Assembly: GCF_014698145.1 (NCBI RefSeq)
Contig: NZ_JACJSM010000014.1
Location: 62,001 to 126,000 of the forward strand
Direction: 5' to 3'
DNA: 64,000 nt
DNA from: Oscillatoria sp. FACHB-1406
Lineage (GTDB): Bacteria > Cyanobacteriota > Cyanobacteriia > Cyanobacteriales > Spirulinaceae
The position numbers and the translations under genes were made by a program. Of this stretch, positions 17,901 through 26,804 are shown piece by piece. Under the pieces are notes generated by a model that was not told the origin of the DNA, did no database searches, and saw only the letters and a list, made by a program, of their open reading frames with translations. Every line of letters starts with the position of its first letter. Within the stretch, counting starts at the first letter, position 1.

Positions 17901-18133
17901 GGAATAACGAAGCGTTGCGCCAGCCAACAAACTTTTTTCCCAGCTTCCCAGACGATATAATCTTTAGGATTGAGGGTAACAGTTTGCCAAGTTTCGGGTT
18001 GAATGGGGGGACAACTGCGTTCCGCGATCGCGAAATCTTGGAAGGAACAATACCAAGAATTTTGTACGTCGGTTTGGGTTAACTGACGCAAGCGATCGAG
18101 TTGAGCGGTAATTTCTTTAGAGAGGTCTTGCAT
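14912..18133 (-). CDS. Alpha-mannosidase, glycoside hydrolase family 38
   Basis: A 1073-residue enzyme. After an N-terminal accessory region, the GH38 catalytic domain starts at about residue 243 with SHAHLDLAWLWELEETWDVS, which supplies the zinc-binding His and Asp. GGMWVEPEMNLISGESIARQ and AVAWLTDSFGFCWQLPQFL follow, the latter holding the catalytic nucleophile Asp. A middle helical domain and the C-terminal beta domains complete the usual length. It hydrolyses alpha-mannosyl residues from glycans, presumably in the cytoplasm since no signal peptide is seen. The last 15 or so residues (TNSQLQCTKFFVVGA) and the stop are encoded by the MITE-like element 14657-14961, so the native end has been replaced. 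Confidence 0.93.
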   Translation of the reverse strand: MQDLSKEITAQLDRLRQLTQTDVQNSWYCSFQDFAIAERSCPPIQPETWQTVTLNPKDYIVWEAGKKVCWLAQRFVIPHDLQRYPITGFSLRLSLVWWAENVKIFVNGQFVQEGDLFESSVRILLTPSAIPGEEFIVALRLISPGHDIGGLMKSTLIYEVPDYPINPNNPRLDPTFIADELTVLHQYWQRFQPENLPILATSLKPIDVTKTSNRPEFNASLDRLRRTLQPHAASLKERCIKILSHAHLDLAWLWELEETWDVSQRTFESVLNLQKDFPDLTFCHTSPALYEWVENNRPQLFEAIQAAVRNESWNVLGGMWVEPEMNLISGESIARQLLYGQRYTREKFGKIAAVAWLTDSFGFCWQLPQFLQQAGIEYFVTQKLHWNDTTEFPHGAFWWQSPDGSQIFTLMSPPNREGVMDTNPRVMSAYAAGWEAQTGLQESFWLPGVGDKGGGPSRDMLEVQQRWRHSPFFPRLEFTTAEGYLQSCREKIASTAPVWNDELYLEFHRGCYTTHADQKRYNRRCEALLYRAELWSTLAEIIDRVGVNQKAEKSKKNVEEKALNSAPQAEIERAWKKVLFNQFHDILPGTSILEVFVRANRDWEEAIAIAETILQQAWRAIASRIILPPPPHPDAKPLLVFNSLNWERSHLVELPSDGTDWEIYNAEGQQLPVQRSEQGIIFLAEEIPAIGYRLFWGLSKEDKREIASENVSEFILENQILKVAINPQTGDIDRIFDKIHQREVLNGAGNQLQAFQDEGQYWDAWNIDPNYAQHPLPPAQLIAIAWQERGNLRQRLRVIRQLNQSQFTQDYILDTHSPVLNIATTVDWQERHVLVKAAFPLNLEADFATFEIPCGAIDRPTQPQTPAEKAKWEVPALQWADLTSPAGYGASLLNDCKYGYDVQPQQLRLTLLRASMWPHADADRGLHQFTYAVYPHAGSWKDAQTVRRGYELNQPLQVFFGVGQTDDLTDLPPVASLLDLSAENLVLMAFKRAEDCPDAYILRCYECCGQAAEIAIATPFNLTVDAAVDLLERERGKATTIQPWQVVSHSLTLPPSINTNSQLQCTKFFVVGA

Positions 18134-18183
18134 TACAGGAACGACCGAGGAATTCTATCATTTACCATTCATTATTCATTATT

Positions 18184-18525
18184 CTAAGCATGAAGCGCGA
18201 TCGCGTGCCGAACCGTATAGCCCAAACCACTCATCAGAATCAGCAAGAAAAGCAAGGCGATGAGGGCAACCGGCGTTAAGCGAGGCGACGACGACTCAAT
18301 CCAAATTTCCCGCACGACTAAAGAGATTGAAGCGCCGATGCTATAGCTCAAACTCAACACAATATAAGGCCACTGCTGCCAACTGTGCCAAATCAAAGCT
18401 AAAACTAAAAGTAGGGCGCTGGCTAAAAAAAGCATAAAGGATTCGACAAAACGCGGGGGATGTTCCTGACTCAGACGCAGAACGGACTGCCAACTCAACC
18501 GCCATAATCTCATCATCTTTAACAC
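18184..18525 (-). CDS. Small membrane protein of unknown function
   Basis: A 113-residue protein with an amphipathic N-terminus (MMRLWRLSWQSVLRLSQEHP) and three hydrophobic segments: about 29-48 (FMLFLASALLLVLALIW), 53-74 (YIVLSLSYSIGASISLVV) and 87-105 (VALIALLFLLILMSGLGYTV). I recognise no family. It lies between the mannosidase gene and folD, divergent from folD. The start may be Met1, Met4 or Met5. Confidence 0.65.
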   Translation of the reverse strand: MLKMMRLWRLSWQSVLRLSQEHPPRFVESFMLFLASALLLVLALIWHSWQQWPYIVLSLSYSIGASISLVVREIWIESSSPRLTPVALIALLFLLILMSGLGYTVRHAIALHA

Positions 18526-18713
18526 CCTCAGATCGCGCTGTTTCTAATCTGTAGGATAACTCGCCAGGACTGCTATCCGCGATCGCACTCTCAAACGACT
18601 CGTGAAATATTTTTGAGATCTGAAGATTTGCTCGGAGAGATACACTAAGCTATGTTCGACGCGCAAGCGCACTCGCGCTAAATTCCCGAATTAGTAACCC
18701 CCAAAAACGCTCA

Positions 18714-19583
18714 ATGCCCGCTCGAATTTTAGACGGAAAAGCCCTCGCTGAAAAAATCCACCAAGAATTACGCGATCGCATCGCCGCCCTGCAACCCCAA
18801 ATTGGCCGTCCGCCGGGACTTGCGGTACTCATGGCGGGCGATAACCCGGCTAGCGCTGCTTACGTTCGCAACAAAGAACGCGCCTGCACGAAAGTGGGAA
18901 TTGCTTCCTTCGGGCGGCATTTCCCCACCGAGACGACGCAGGAGGAATTGGAAGACGCGATCGCCGCCTGCAACCAAGACGAACGCATTGATGGTATTCT
19001 CGTTCAATTACCGCTACCCGCTCATCTCGACTCCGTAGCGCTTCTCAACGCGATCGCGCCCCACAAAGATGCAGATGGCTTGCACCCCGTTAACCTCGGA
19101 CGCTTGCTGCGCGGCGAACCCGGACTTCGCAGTTGCACCCCAGCGGGCGTAATGCGAATGTTAAAGGAAGATCGCATCGAAGTGGCTGGCAAACAAGCTG
19201 TCGTCGTCGGACGCAGTATTTTAGTCGGAAAACCGCTGGCGATGATGCTGCTGGCTGAAGATGCTACCGTCACCGTCGCCCATTCCCGTTCCCACGACTT
19301 AGCCGCCATTACCCGCAGCGCCGATATCCTCATCCCAGCGGTGGGCAAACCGGGACTGATTACCGCAGAGATGGTTAAACCGGGCGCAGTGGTGGTGGAT
19401 GTCGGCATTAACCGTATTGAAGACGCATCGGGAAAAGCGCGCTTGGTGGGGGATGTAGACTTTCAAGCCGTCAAAGAGGTGGCAAGCGCGATCGCGCCCG
19501 TTCCCGGCGGAGTCGGGCCGATGACCGTGGCTATGTTATTGCAGAATACCGTATTGAGTTACCAAATAATTTGTAATTCGTAA
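18714..19583 (+). CDS. folD: Bifunctional methylenetetrahydrofolate dehydrogenase / cyclohydrolase
   Basis: A 289-residue enzyme that converts 5,10-methylene-THF to 5,10-methenyl-THF (NADP-dependent) and then to 10-formyl-THF in the cytoplasm. Signatures: [39 protein letters not shown], the dinucleotide site [17 protein letters not shown], and [17 protein letters not shown] near the C-terminus. The length is normal. The last four residues, ICNS, and the TAA stop are supplied by an STRR motif identical over 15 nt to the one that ends the gene at 7249-8220. Confidence 0.96.
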   Translation: MPARILDGKALAEKIHQELRDRIAALQPQIGRPPGLAVLMAGDNPASAAYVRNKERACTKVGIASFGRHFPTETTQEELEDAIAACNQDERIDGILVQLPLPAHLDSVALLNAIAPHKDADGLHPVNLGRLLRGEPGLRSCTPAGVMRMLKEDRIEVAGKQAVVVGRSILVGKPLAMMLLAEDATVTVAHSRSHDLAAITRSADILIPAVGKPGLITAEMVKPGAVVVDVGINRIEDASGKARLVGDVDFQAVKEVASAIAPVPGGVGPMTVAMLLQNTVLSYQIICNS

Positions 19584-19688
19584 TTCAGAATTAATGCTTC
19601 AATTCCTTGAGGGAATAAGCCTTTACCTTTAGTTGGGGCGATCGTTACGAATTGCGAATTATTTGAACTCAGTGAAACTGCATCGAAT

Positions 19689-19780
19689 TCTCATTGATTT
19701 TGCACGATTACCCAAGAGGGCATAACAGTGTTATGCCCCTACGGCGACAAATTTAGTGCAAAACTTGTAGGAAATGGTAT
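19689..19780. repeat. Uninterrupted relative of the outer MITE-like element
   Basis: It contains TTTTGCAC and GTGCAAAA arms and the centre GGGCATAACA-G-TGTTATGCCC, matching the outer element at 14657 across both sides of its MITE insertion. Its right end (GAAATGGTAT) runs directly into the truncated tnpB frame, suggesting it inserted there or marks the breakpoint. Confidence 0.8.
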
Positions 19781-19956
19781 TAGCTCAAAGAGTCCATCAT
19801 TGCAACAGTTGCGGCTATACCACAAATCGAGATGTGGCAGCCGCGCAAGTGGTGAAAGAAAGAGGATTAAATGCGGTCGGGCGGATCGCATCAACGCTCG
19901 TTGAGGGGAAAGATATCGGGGTTGGGGTCTATGCCCCTTCTAGAGTCTCCCTATGA
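19774..19956 (+). pseudogene. tnpB: TnpB fragment of an IS200/IS605 element
   Basis: Only the C-terminal 60 residues remain. QRVHHCNSCGYTTNRDVAAA, followed by QVVKERGLNAVG, is the zinc-ribbon and RuvC-III end of TnpB, including the catalytic Asp of NRDVAAA. The N-terminal part, the other RuvC motifs and any tnpA are gone, with repeat sequence in their place. The right-end hairpin typical of these elements follows at 19965-19987. Confidence 0.85.
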
Positions 19957-19998
19957 TGCGAGAATCCCCGCTCCTTTAGGACGGGGAGTTGTCAACTG
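19957..19998 (+). mobile_element. IS200/IS605 right end
   Basis: The hairpin TCCCCG (19965-19970) and CGGGGA (19982-19987) is followed by GTTGTCAA, the usual right-end layout of cyanobacterial IS200/IS605 elements. It overlaps the 3' end of the minus-strand stomatin gene, whose last residues (DNSPS) and stop it encodes. Confidence 0.75.
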
Positions 19999-20962
19999 CT
20001 TGATGCAAGCGATCCTGCGGCGGGGAAACCGAAGAAACCCCATTTTCTCCGATTTTTCCACCGACCACTGCTTGCACGCCTTCCAGGGTAGACATCATGT
20101 TGCGCGGATCCATAAACATGACCTTACTGCTGCCGCTACTGCCGATAGTTTTGCCCATTTCTAGATAGTTTTGCGCTAACAGAAACTGTAATGCTTCTCT
20201 AGCTTTAGGATCGGTTCTCAGTTTTTCAGTGACGAGATCCAGCGCGCGGGCGGTGGCTTGCGCTCGCAGGACTTCCTGCTGTGCGTCGGCTTCCGCTTTA
20301 AGGATAGCGGCTTTTTTAGCGGATTCGGCTTGCAGGACTTGCGCTTCGGCTTTCCCCTTAGCAGAGTTGACGGCGGATTCGCGTTCGCCTTCTGAGGTAA
20401 GGATGGCGGCGCGCTTTCTGCGTTCGGCGGCCATTTGCAATTCCATCGAATCCTGAACCGCTTTAGAAGGAATAATATCGCGCAACTCAACCCGCGTCAC
20501 TTTTACCCCCCAAGGATCGGTTGCTAAATCGAGTTCGCGCAGGAGAATTTCGTTGATTTCGCTGCGGGCGGTGAAGGTTTGATCGAGTTCGAGTTTGCCC
20601 ATTTCAGCGCGAATTTGCGTCAGAACGAGGTTAACGATCGCGTCGCGCAAATTCTCGACTTTATAGTAGGCTTTGTACATATCCATGATGCGCCAATAAA
20701 CCACCGCATCGACGCTAATCCCAACGTTATCTTTGGTAATACACGCTTGAGCGGGAATGTCAAGAACTTTTTCGCGAATGGTTTGTTTGTAAACGATTTT
20801 GTCGATGAAGGGGACGAGTAAGTTTAAGCCCGGGCCGAGTTTGCGATTGTAACTACCCAAACTTTCAACGAGACATTCATCCTTTTCATTAACGATTTTG
20901 ACGGAACCTGCAAGGGCAGAACCGCCTAGGGCTAAGAAGATTAAGAGTAGAAATTGTTGCAT
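19976..20962 (-). CDS. Stomatin/prohibitin-family protein (paraslipin)
   Basis: A 328-residue SPFH/band 7 protein. A short N-terminal hydrophobic anchor ([20 protein letters not shown]) is followed by the band 7 domain ([20 protein letters not shown] to [20 protein letters not shown]). A long coiled coil rich in A/E/K/Q follows ([20 protein letters not shown] onwards). These proteins form oligomeric membrane microdomains and are usually encoded next to an NfeD partner, as here (gene start at 21444, 41 bp upstream). The final residues come from an IS200/IS605 right end that abuts the gene. Confidence 0.92.
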   Translation of the reverse strand: MQQFLLLIFLALGGSALAGSVKIVNEKDECLVESLGSYNRKLGPGLNLLVPFIDKIVYKQTIREKVLDIPAQACITKDNVGISVDAVVYWRIMDMYKAYYKVENLRDAIVNLVLTQIRAEMGKLELDQTFTARSEINEILLRELDLATDPWGVKVTRVELRDIIPSKAVQDSMELQMAAERRKRAAILTSEGERESAVNSAKGKAEAQVLQAESAKKAAILKAEADAQQEVLRAQATARALDLVTEKLRTDPKAREALQFLLAQNYLEMGKTIGSSGSSKVMFMDPRNMMSTLEGVQAVVGGKIGENGVSSVSPPQDRLHQAVDNSPS

Positions 20963-21003
20963 AATCTTTGAGGGGCAATAAAGTTTTGAAAAGTGTTGAG
21001 CGG

Positions 21004-21444
21004 TTATGAATTCAAAATATTTTGGGGCATTACGATTAAAGTGTTGCCTTCGCGTCCGATAATGTAGACGGGTTCGGAAGGCGCGATCGCGCAGTTCTCA
21101 TCGCCGCATCTCGCCCGCCAAGAATTCCCCTCATACAACACGCGCCCTGCCTTTCCCGGCGGAATTTCAGTGAGGGTTTCGCCGCAGCGATCGTCCCCAG
21201 AGGCTAAGTTAGAGGGTTTGGGCGAGAGGAAGCGCCGCGTCAAAACGACGAACAGGACGGAACAAAGCAGCCACAAAGCGATTTGCAGCGTCAAAGAACG
21301 GAACCGCAAAGACACAATAGCAACGAGAAAGGCGCTCAGCCCCATCATGAATTCAATAAAGGCTGTGGGAAAGAAAAGTTCCATCAAACAGAGGATGGCT
21401 CCAGCAAGCGCCCACAGTAGTGTAGGATCGGACATAACTTTCAC
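21004..21444 (-). CDS. NfeD-family membrane protein
   Basis: A 146-residue protein with three or four hydrophobic segments in the first 75 residues ([54 protein letters not shown]). A C-terminal OB-fold domain follows ([20 protein letters not shown], then [13 protein letters not shown]). It is the short NfeD1b-like form, known to work with stomatin-type SPFH proteins, and it lies directly upstream of such a gene on the same strand. The start may be Met4 (MSDPT). Confidence 0.9.
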   Translation of the reverse strand: MKVMSDPTLLWALAGAILCLMELFFPTAFIEFMMGLSAFLVAIVSLRFRSLTLQIALWLLCSVLFVVLTRRFLSPKPSNLASGDDRCGETLTEIPPGKAGRVLYEGNSWRARCGDENCAIAPSEPVYIIGREGNTLIVMPQNILNS

Positions 21445-21559
21445 TTCCTTACTCCTTAGCCTACACGAGGGATAGAAATGATTCCCGAAAAAGTTAGAAA
21501 GAATCTATCTGTGAGGGGGCGATCGGGAGAGGGATATTGAGTCTACCTAATTTAAATGC

Positions 21560-21646
21560 CCCTTAACTTAACTCACCACTCACAATTTATCATTCATAAA
21601 TAACTACTCACAATTCATAATTCATAATTCATAATTCATAATTTTT
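21560..21646. repeat. STRR region before the phosphatase gene
   Basis: About seven ATTCATA-type heptamers end at the ATG of the phosphatase gene, so the repeat occupies the place of the ribosome-binding site and leader. No Shine-Dalgarno sequence is visible in the last 20 bases. Confidence 0.8.
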
Positions 21647-23545
21647 ATGAACTATCTTTGGGTTCCAAACCCCACGGCTGCTAAACATTTATATCCCCAA
21701 CAAGTGGGCAATCGCTTCCAAGTCCTCGCCCCACAAATTTGGCAAGATTTGCACCCCGATCGCGCCCTACCCACCCCCGAGCCGCTCCCTAACTCGCTCG
21801 CGCCCTATTTGCACCTGTTTCCCCAACGCCTGCACGTTCCTGAAGTCTACGGTTTATTACCGATAGACGGCGAAGAATTATTGTTGCTGAGTAACGTTCC
21901 CATCGATCGCCAAGGGAACTTTTATCCGATGCTAAGCGAAATGTGGGCGCAAGCATCGGTAACGCGGCAATTGTACTGGTTGTGGCAAATTCTCAACCTC
22001 TGGACTCCGTTGAGCGAACAGGGAGTTACTTCGAGCTTGCTGATTCCGGAAAATCTGCGCGTGGAAGGATGGCGAGTGCGCTTGCGACAACTTTTTAGCG
22101 ATCGCGCGGCGCGAGAAGAGTTTGAGTCGGCGCGTTCCTCAGCCGGGGGCGTTGCAGTTATCGGCGCTTCCTCCCGCGTCTCCTTAGCCGCGCTGGGCGA
22201 AAGCTGGGAATCCCTCGCCAGTTCGGCGCGCCCAGAAATTGCTTCGCTGCTGTCGGAAATAATTGCCGGATTAAAGATCGAAGGCGTACCCTTTGACAGC
22301 ATTGCCGATGCCCTCAACGAACTCTTACTCGATCGCGCTGCCAAACAGCCCTTGCGGGTGCGCGTAGCGGGCGGGAGCGATCGCGGCCGCATTCCCAGCC
22401 ACAATGAAGATAGTTATTATCCCACCAGCGCCGATCTCGGCATCGACAGCCACAACGTTCCCGAACGCCTCACCTCTCACTTACTCGTCATCTGCGATGG
22501 CATTGGCGGACACGAAGGCGGCGAAGTTGCCAGCCATATCGCCGTACAATCGATCCGGTTGCAAGCGCGATCGCTCCTCGCCGAACTCGACGAAGATCCC
22601 AAAGTCATGACCCCCGGATTGGTGCAGGATCAGATTGCTGCTACAATTCGCATTGCCAACAACGCGATCGCCGCGCGCAACGACCAACAGAAACGCGAAG
22701 CCCGCCAGCGCATGGCTACCACCCTCGTCATGGCGCTACAACTCCCCCAAAAAATCGCCTGCTTCAACGGGGAACCCGCCAACGGACACGAACTCTACAT
22801 CGCCCATGTCGGCGACAGTCGCGCCTACTGGATTACGCCCAACTACTGCCAGCAACTCACCGTTGACGACGACATCGCCTCGAGGGAAGTCCGCCGAGGG
22901 CGCAAACTCTATCGAGAAAGCCTCACCATTTCCGGTGCAGAAGCCCTAACCCAAGCCCTCGGAACCCGCAGCGGCGAATCCCTGCGTCCCACCCTCCAGC
23001 GTTTCATCATCGAAGAAGACGGCGTATTGTTGCTGTGTTCCGACGGAATGAGCGATGGCGACGTGCTAGAAGAAGCATGGCAAACTTATATTCCGCCCGT
23101 CATTCGCGGTCAAATTTCCCTCGAATCAGCCGTAGAAGGGCTAATTCGTCGCGCCAACGAAAAAAATGGTCGAGATAATATCTCCGTCGTTGCCGCGCAC
23201 TACAGTGTTGCCGCTCAACCGTCCGTCCTCGTTAATCTCGCCGAACTGCCCAAAACCGAAGCCTCCGAACCGATTCAAGTCGGCCTTGAAACGCCCCCCG
23301 AACAGCCCGAAACCGAAGAAAAAGCGGCAGAAACCGAGCCAATTTTAATGCCAGAACTGGACATTGAAGAGGAACTGAACAGCGAAAAATCCCCCGCTTA
23401 TTTAGAGGGATTGCGTTGGGGCATTAAAGGATTGCTTTTAGCACTTTTAATCGGTGTTTTAGTCTTATTAATGCGCTGGTCGATCGATTCCAAAGATAAG
23501 ACCCAACCCTCACCGACGGCTCCCGTCCCAGAAACGACGAATTAA
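21647..23545 (+). CDS. PP2C-type serine/threonine phosphatase, membrane-anchored
   Basis: A 632-residue protein. The PP2C domain is in the middle (about 235-520): DRGRIPSHNEDSYY, LLVICDGIGGHEGGEVASHI, ELYIAHVGDSRAYWI, VLLLCSDGMSDGD and NGRDNISVVAAHY. These supply the metal-binding aspartates. The N-terminal 230 residues look like a degenerate kinase-like or regulatory module (LPIDGEELLLLSNVPIDRQG). An acidic linker is followed by a C-terminal membrane span (WGIKGLLLALLIGVLVLLMRW). It should reverse the action of Hanks-type kinases such as the one at 4576. An STRR repeat directly precedes the ATG. Confidence 0.92.
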   Translation: MNYLWVPNPTAAKHLYPQQVGNRFQVLAPQIWQDLHPDRALPTPEPLPNSLAPYLHLFPQRLHVPEVYGLLPIDGEELLLLSNVPIDRQGNFYPMLSEMWAQASVTRQLYWLWQILNLWTPLSEQGVTSSLLIPENLRVEGWRVRLRQLFSDRAAREEFESARSSAGGVAVIGASSRVSLAALGESWESLASSARPEIASLLSEIIAGLKIEGVPFDSIADALNELLLDRAAKQPLRVRVAGGSDRGRIPSHNEDSYYPTSADLGIDSHNVPERLTSHLLVICDGIGGHEGGEVASHIAVQSIRLQARSLLAELDEDPKVMTPGLVQDQIAATIRIANNAIAARNDQQKREARQRMATTLVMALQLPQKIACFNGEPANGHELYIAHVGDSRAYWITPNYCQQLTVDDDIASREVRRGRKLYRESLTISGAEALTQALGTRSGESLRPTLQRFIIEEDGVLLLCSDGMSDGDVLEEAWQTYIPPVIRGQISLESAVEGLIRRANEKNGRDNISVVAAHYSVAAQPSVLVNLAELPKTEASEPIQVGLETPPEQPETEEKAAETEPILMPELDIEEELNSEKSPAYLEGLRWGIKGLLLALLIGVLVLLMRWSIDSKDKTQPSPTAPVPETTN

Positions 23546-23583
23546 TTCGTCGTTTGTAATTCATAATCATAAGTAACGAGGAT

Positions 23584-24867
23584 ATGGAAACGGTAAAGGA
23601 TGGCAACCGCGTTGCTTTTTTTCGTGAAGCGGCTCCCTATATTCACTCTCATCGCGGCAAAACTTTCGTCGTTGCGTTCGCCGGTGAGGTTGTTAATAGC
23701 AGCCAGTTTCAGCAAATTTTGCAAGACCTGGCGATTGTCTCTAGCTTGGGTGCAAGGCTGGTGTTGGTGCATGGCACGCGACCCCAAATTGACAAGCGCC
23801 TTCACCACAATAATGTGCCGATTCATCTTCACAAGGGTATTCGCGTCACGGATATGCCCGCCTTACTTGCCGCACAAGAAGCGATCGGTTTTACCCGGAT
23901 TCGGATTGAAAATCTTCTGACTCATATCTTAAATCAACCTTCAGTTTCCAGCGACGGATTGGGGATTATCTCTGGCAATTTTATGACGGCCCGTCCGATG
24001 GGAATCCATGATGGCATTGACTATGGTTTTACGGGTTTGATTCGCAGAATTAATCATGCTTTGATTCGGCAACAGCTAGAAGCAAATAACATCGTTCTCT
24101 TGTCGCCGATTGGGTATTCTCCGACTGGAGAAGCTTACAATTTATTTTACGAGCACGTTGCAATTGCGGCGGCAAAAGCCCTCAGCGCTGATAAATTAAT
24201 CTTTTTTAGTCACCAGTCCTTAGATTTACCCCCAGAACTGACGCTCGATGAAGCGAAAACCTATCAGCACGCTCTCCTTCCTGCTGCTATTGAAGCGCTG
24301 GAGGCGGGTGTCGAGCGGATCCATCTGCTGGATGCGACGATCGATGGTGCTTTGTTAGTAGAACTTTACACGCGCGATGGCATGGGCAGCACGATCTCTG
24401 CCGAGCAGTTCGAGTGCCTGCGGGCTGCAACTGTCGAGGATATTAGCAGTATCTTAGATGTGATTCGCCCCCTAGAAAATGGAGGCACGTTGGTTAAACG
24501 CTCTCGCGAACATCTGGAGATGGAAATTCAGAACTTCCACGTTATTACTCGCGATCGCCAAGTTATTGCCTGTGCGGCCCTGTATGATACCGATAATGTT
24601 GAAGTTGGCGAGCTAGCCTGTTTGGCCGTTCATCCAGATTATCGCGGCGGTAAGCGAGGCGACAAGCTGCTCGGACATATTACTCGGTTGGCGCAAAAGC
24701 AAGGTAAAACCAAGCTTTTGGTACTGACAACTCAAACCACCGACTGGTTTCGAGAACGTGAATTCACCAAGGGAAGTATTGAAGAACTGCCCGATAACAA
24801 AAAGTCACTGTATAACTATCAGCGAAATTCACAGATTTTATTCAAGCAAATTGCAAGATGCTCGTGA
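23584..24867 (+). CDS. argA: N-acetylglutamate synthase, ArgA type
   Basis: A 427-residue enzyme that acetylates glutamate with acetyl-CoA, the first step of arginine synthesis. The N-terminal amino-acid kinase-like domain (YIHSHRGKTFVVAFAGEVVN; LVLVHGTRPQIDKRLHHNNV; GDGI-like SSDGLGIISGNFMTARPMGI) binds arginine in known enzymes. The C-terminal GNAT domain (LAQKQGKTKLLVLTTQTTDW, ELACLAVHPDYRGGKRGDKL) is the catalytic part. It is collinear over its whole length with E. coli ArgA as I remember it. Many cyanobacteria use ArgJ instead, so this two-domain form is noteworthy and might have been transferred. The start is ATG at 23584, after ACGAGG. Confidence 0.92.
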   Translation: METVKDGNRVAFFREAAPYIHSHRGKTFVVAFAGEVVNSSQFQQILQDLAIVSSLGARLVLVHGTRPQIDKRLHHNNVPIHLHKGIRVTDMPALLAAQEAIGFTRIRIENLLTHILNQPSVSSDGLGIISGNFMTARPMGIHDGIDYGFTGLIRRINHALIRQQLEANNIVLLSPIGYSPTGEAYNLFYEHVAIAAAKALSADKLIFFSHQSLDLPPELTLDEAKTYQHALLPAAIEALEAGVERIHLLDATIDGALLVELYTRDGMGSTISAEQFECLRAATVEDISSILDVIRPLENGGTLVKRSREHLEMEIQNFHVITRDRQVIACAALYDTDNVEVGELACLAVHPDYRGGKRGDKLLGHITRLAQKQGKTKLLVLTTQTTDWFREREFTKGSIEELPDNKKSLYNYQRNSQILFKQIARCS

Positions 24868-25185
24868 GGTTTTGTAAGCTTGCGAATACGTTACGGTTGC
24901 AATCGAGCGAATAGACATCTCCAGAAACCCCCATTTTTGTACAGCCTATCAAGGGTTTTAAGGTGATTTTCGGAGATGTCTAATGTCTATGACCCGCAAA
25001 GATACTTTAGAAGGAGATCGTCCTAAATAAGGTGGGGTAGAATGGCGGTATTGATACCGCGCATGACGTTCCAACGTCGAGCATACTGTTAAAAAATTCA
25101 AGAAAAAGGCTAAAAGGAGCCGATCGAGCTAGACAGCAATGGTATCATCAAGGCGGCGACGTTTACATAACTTAAGGTAAGAATT
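24868..25185. other. Intergenic region upstream of gpmI, with an inverted repeat
   Basis: No gene is seen. TAGACATCTCC (24912-24922) and GGAGATGTCTA (24972-24982) form perfect 11-bp arms with about 49 bp between them, which could be the ends of a tiny mobile element or a hairpin at the end of argA. The remaining 200 bp should hold the gpmI promoter, but no clear consensus stands out. Confidence 0.55.
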
Positions 25186-26784
25186 ATGAGACAAGCACCT
25201 GTATCTCCGGTGGTGCTGGTGATTCTGGATGGCTGGGGCTACCGGGAAGCAACAGAGGCCAATGCGATCGCGCTAGCTAACACGCCTGTCATGGACAGTC
25301 TTTGGGCAGCCTATCCAAGAACCTTAATCCGTGCCTCGGCTAAGGATGTGGGATTGCCAATCGGTCAAATGGGTAACTCCGAAGTGGGTCATCTCAATAT
25401 CGGTGCGGGGCGGATTGTCCCGCAAGAGTTAGTCCGCATCAGCGATGCAGTGGAAGATGGTTCCCTGCTCGAAAATCCTACTCTCGTACAAACTTGTCAG
25501 AAAGTGCGCGCCTCGGGGGGCAAGCTCCACCTTTTGGGGTTGTGTTCGGAAGGCGGGGTGCATTCCCACTCGCTCCATTTGCTAGGTTTGCTGGATCTCG
25601 CAAAATTACATGGTATTGGCGATGTCTGCATTCACGCTTTCACCGACGGTCGCGATACCCCTCCTACTGATGGGATCGATGCGCTACAAGCGATCGAAGA
25701 CCATATGGCCAAGATTGGGATCGGACGCATTGCTACGATTAGCGGTCGTTACTATGCAATGGATCGCGATCGCCGCTGGGATCGCGTGCAAAAAGCCTAC
25801 GAGGTGATGACGACCGATGGCGTGGGCGATGGACGCAGCGCCGTGCAAGTCTTAAAAGATTCTTACGAACGCGAGATTACCGATGAATTTATCGAACCGA
25901 CGCGGATCGCTCCCGGCGCAATTGCCCCCGGCGATGGCGTAATCTTTTTTAACTTCCGCCCCGATCGCTCCAGACAACTGACCGCAGCTTTTGTCAAGCC
26001 GGATTTCAACGGTTTCGAGCGAAAATTCATTCATCCCCTCGAATTCGTTACCTTCACCCAATACGATGCCTCTCTCTCGATCCCCGTCGCCTTCCCGCCC
26101 CAAAGTTTAACCAACATTCTCGGCGAAATTATTGCCCAGCACGGGCTGCGGCAGTTTCGGACGGCAGAGACGGAGAAATATCCCCACGTCACCTACTTTT
26201 TCAACGGCGGTTTAGAAGAACCGTTCCCCGGAGAAGATCGAGAATTGATCCCCAGTCCGATGGTTGCAACTTACGACAAAGCGCCCGCTATGTCTGCCGA
26301 TAAGGTGACGCAGGCGGTTTGCGGCGCGATCGACAAAGGAATTTATTCTTTCGTTGTCGTTAACTACGCTAACCCCGATATGGTGGGGCATACCGGCAAA
26401 CTCGATGCAGCGATTCGCGCGATCGAAACGGTCGATCGCTGTTTGGGCAAATTGCTCGAAAGCGCCAGTCGGATGGGCGCAACCGTGCTGATTACCGCCG
26501 ATCACGGCAACGCGGAATATATGCGCGACGAAGAAGGCAACCCTTGGACTGCGCACACCACCAATCTCGTTCCTTTGATTCTCGTTGAAGGGGAAGGGCG
26601 GAAAATTCCTGGCTACGGTACTGAAGTTCAACTGCGAGATGACGGACGTTTGTGCGATCTCGCCCCGACTATCTTAGATATTCTCAACTTACAGCAACCG
26701 AAGGAAATGACCGGACACTCGCTCTTAGCTCCCATCGAGCTTGAAGTCCGAGCCAATCGCACGCCCTTGCGCGTTGCTCTTTGA
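25186..26784 (+). CDS. gpmI: 2,3-bisphosphoglycerate-independent phosphoglycerate mutase
   Basis: A 532-residue manganese-dependent enzyme that interconverts 3- and 2-phosphoglycerate in glycolysis and in carbon flow from the Calvin cycle. Signatures: VVLVILDGWGYREATEANAI (metal-binding Asp), MGNSEVGHLNIGAGRIVPQE with the phosphoserine nucleophile, HAFTDGRDTPP, FFNFRPDRSRQLT, NYANPDMVGHTGKL and ITADHGNAEYM. Full length. The start ATG follows TAAGGTAAGA. Confidence 0.97.
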   Translation: MRQAPVSPVVLVILDGWGYREATEANAIALANTPVMDSLWAAYPRTLIRASAKDVGLPIGQMGNSEVGHLNIGAGRIVPQELVRISDAVEDGSLLENPTLVQTCQKVRASGGKLHLLGLCSEGGVHSHSLHLLGLLDLAKLHGIGDVCIHAFTDGRDTPPTDGIDALQAIEDHMAKIGIGRIATISGRYYAMDRDRRWDRVQKAYEVMTTDGVGDGRSAVQVLKDSYEREITDEFIEPTRIAPGAIAPGDGVIFFNFRPDRSRQLTAAFVKPDFNGFERKFIHPLEFVTFTQYDASLSIPVAFPPQSLTNILGEIIAQHGLRQFRTAETEKYPHVTYFFNGGLEEPFPGEDRELIPSPMVATYDKAPAMSADKVTQAVCGAIDKGIYSFVVVNYANPDMVGHTGKLDAAIRAIETVDRCLGKLLESASRMGATVLITADHGNAEYMRDEEGNPWTAHTTNLVPLILVEGEGRKIPGYGTEVQLRDDGRLCDLAPTILDILNLQQPKEMTGHSLLAPIELEVRANRTPLRVAL

Positions 26785-26804
26785 GCGGCAAACCTCAGCC
26801 AACG

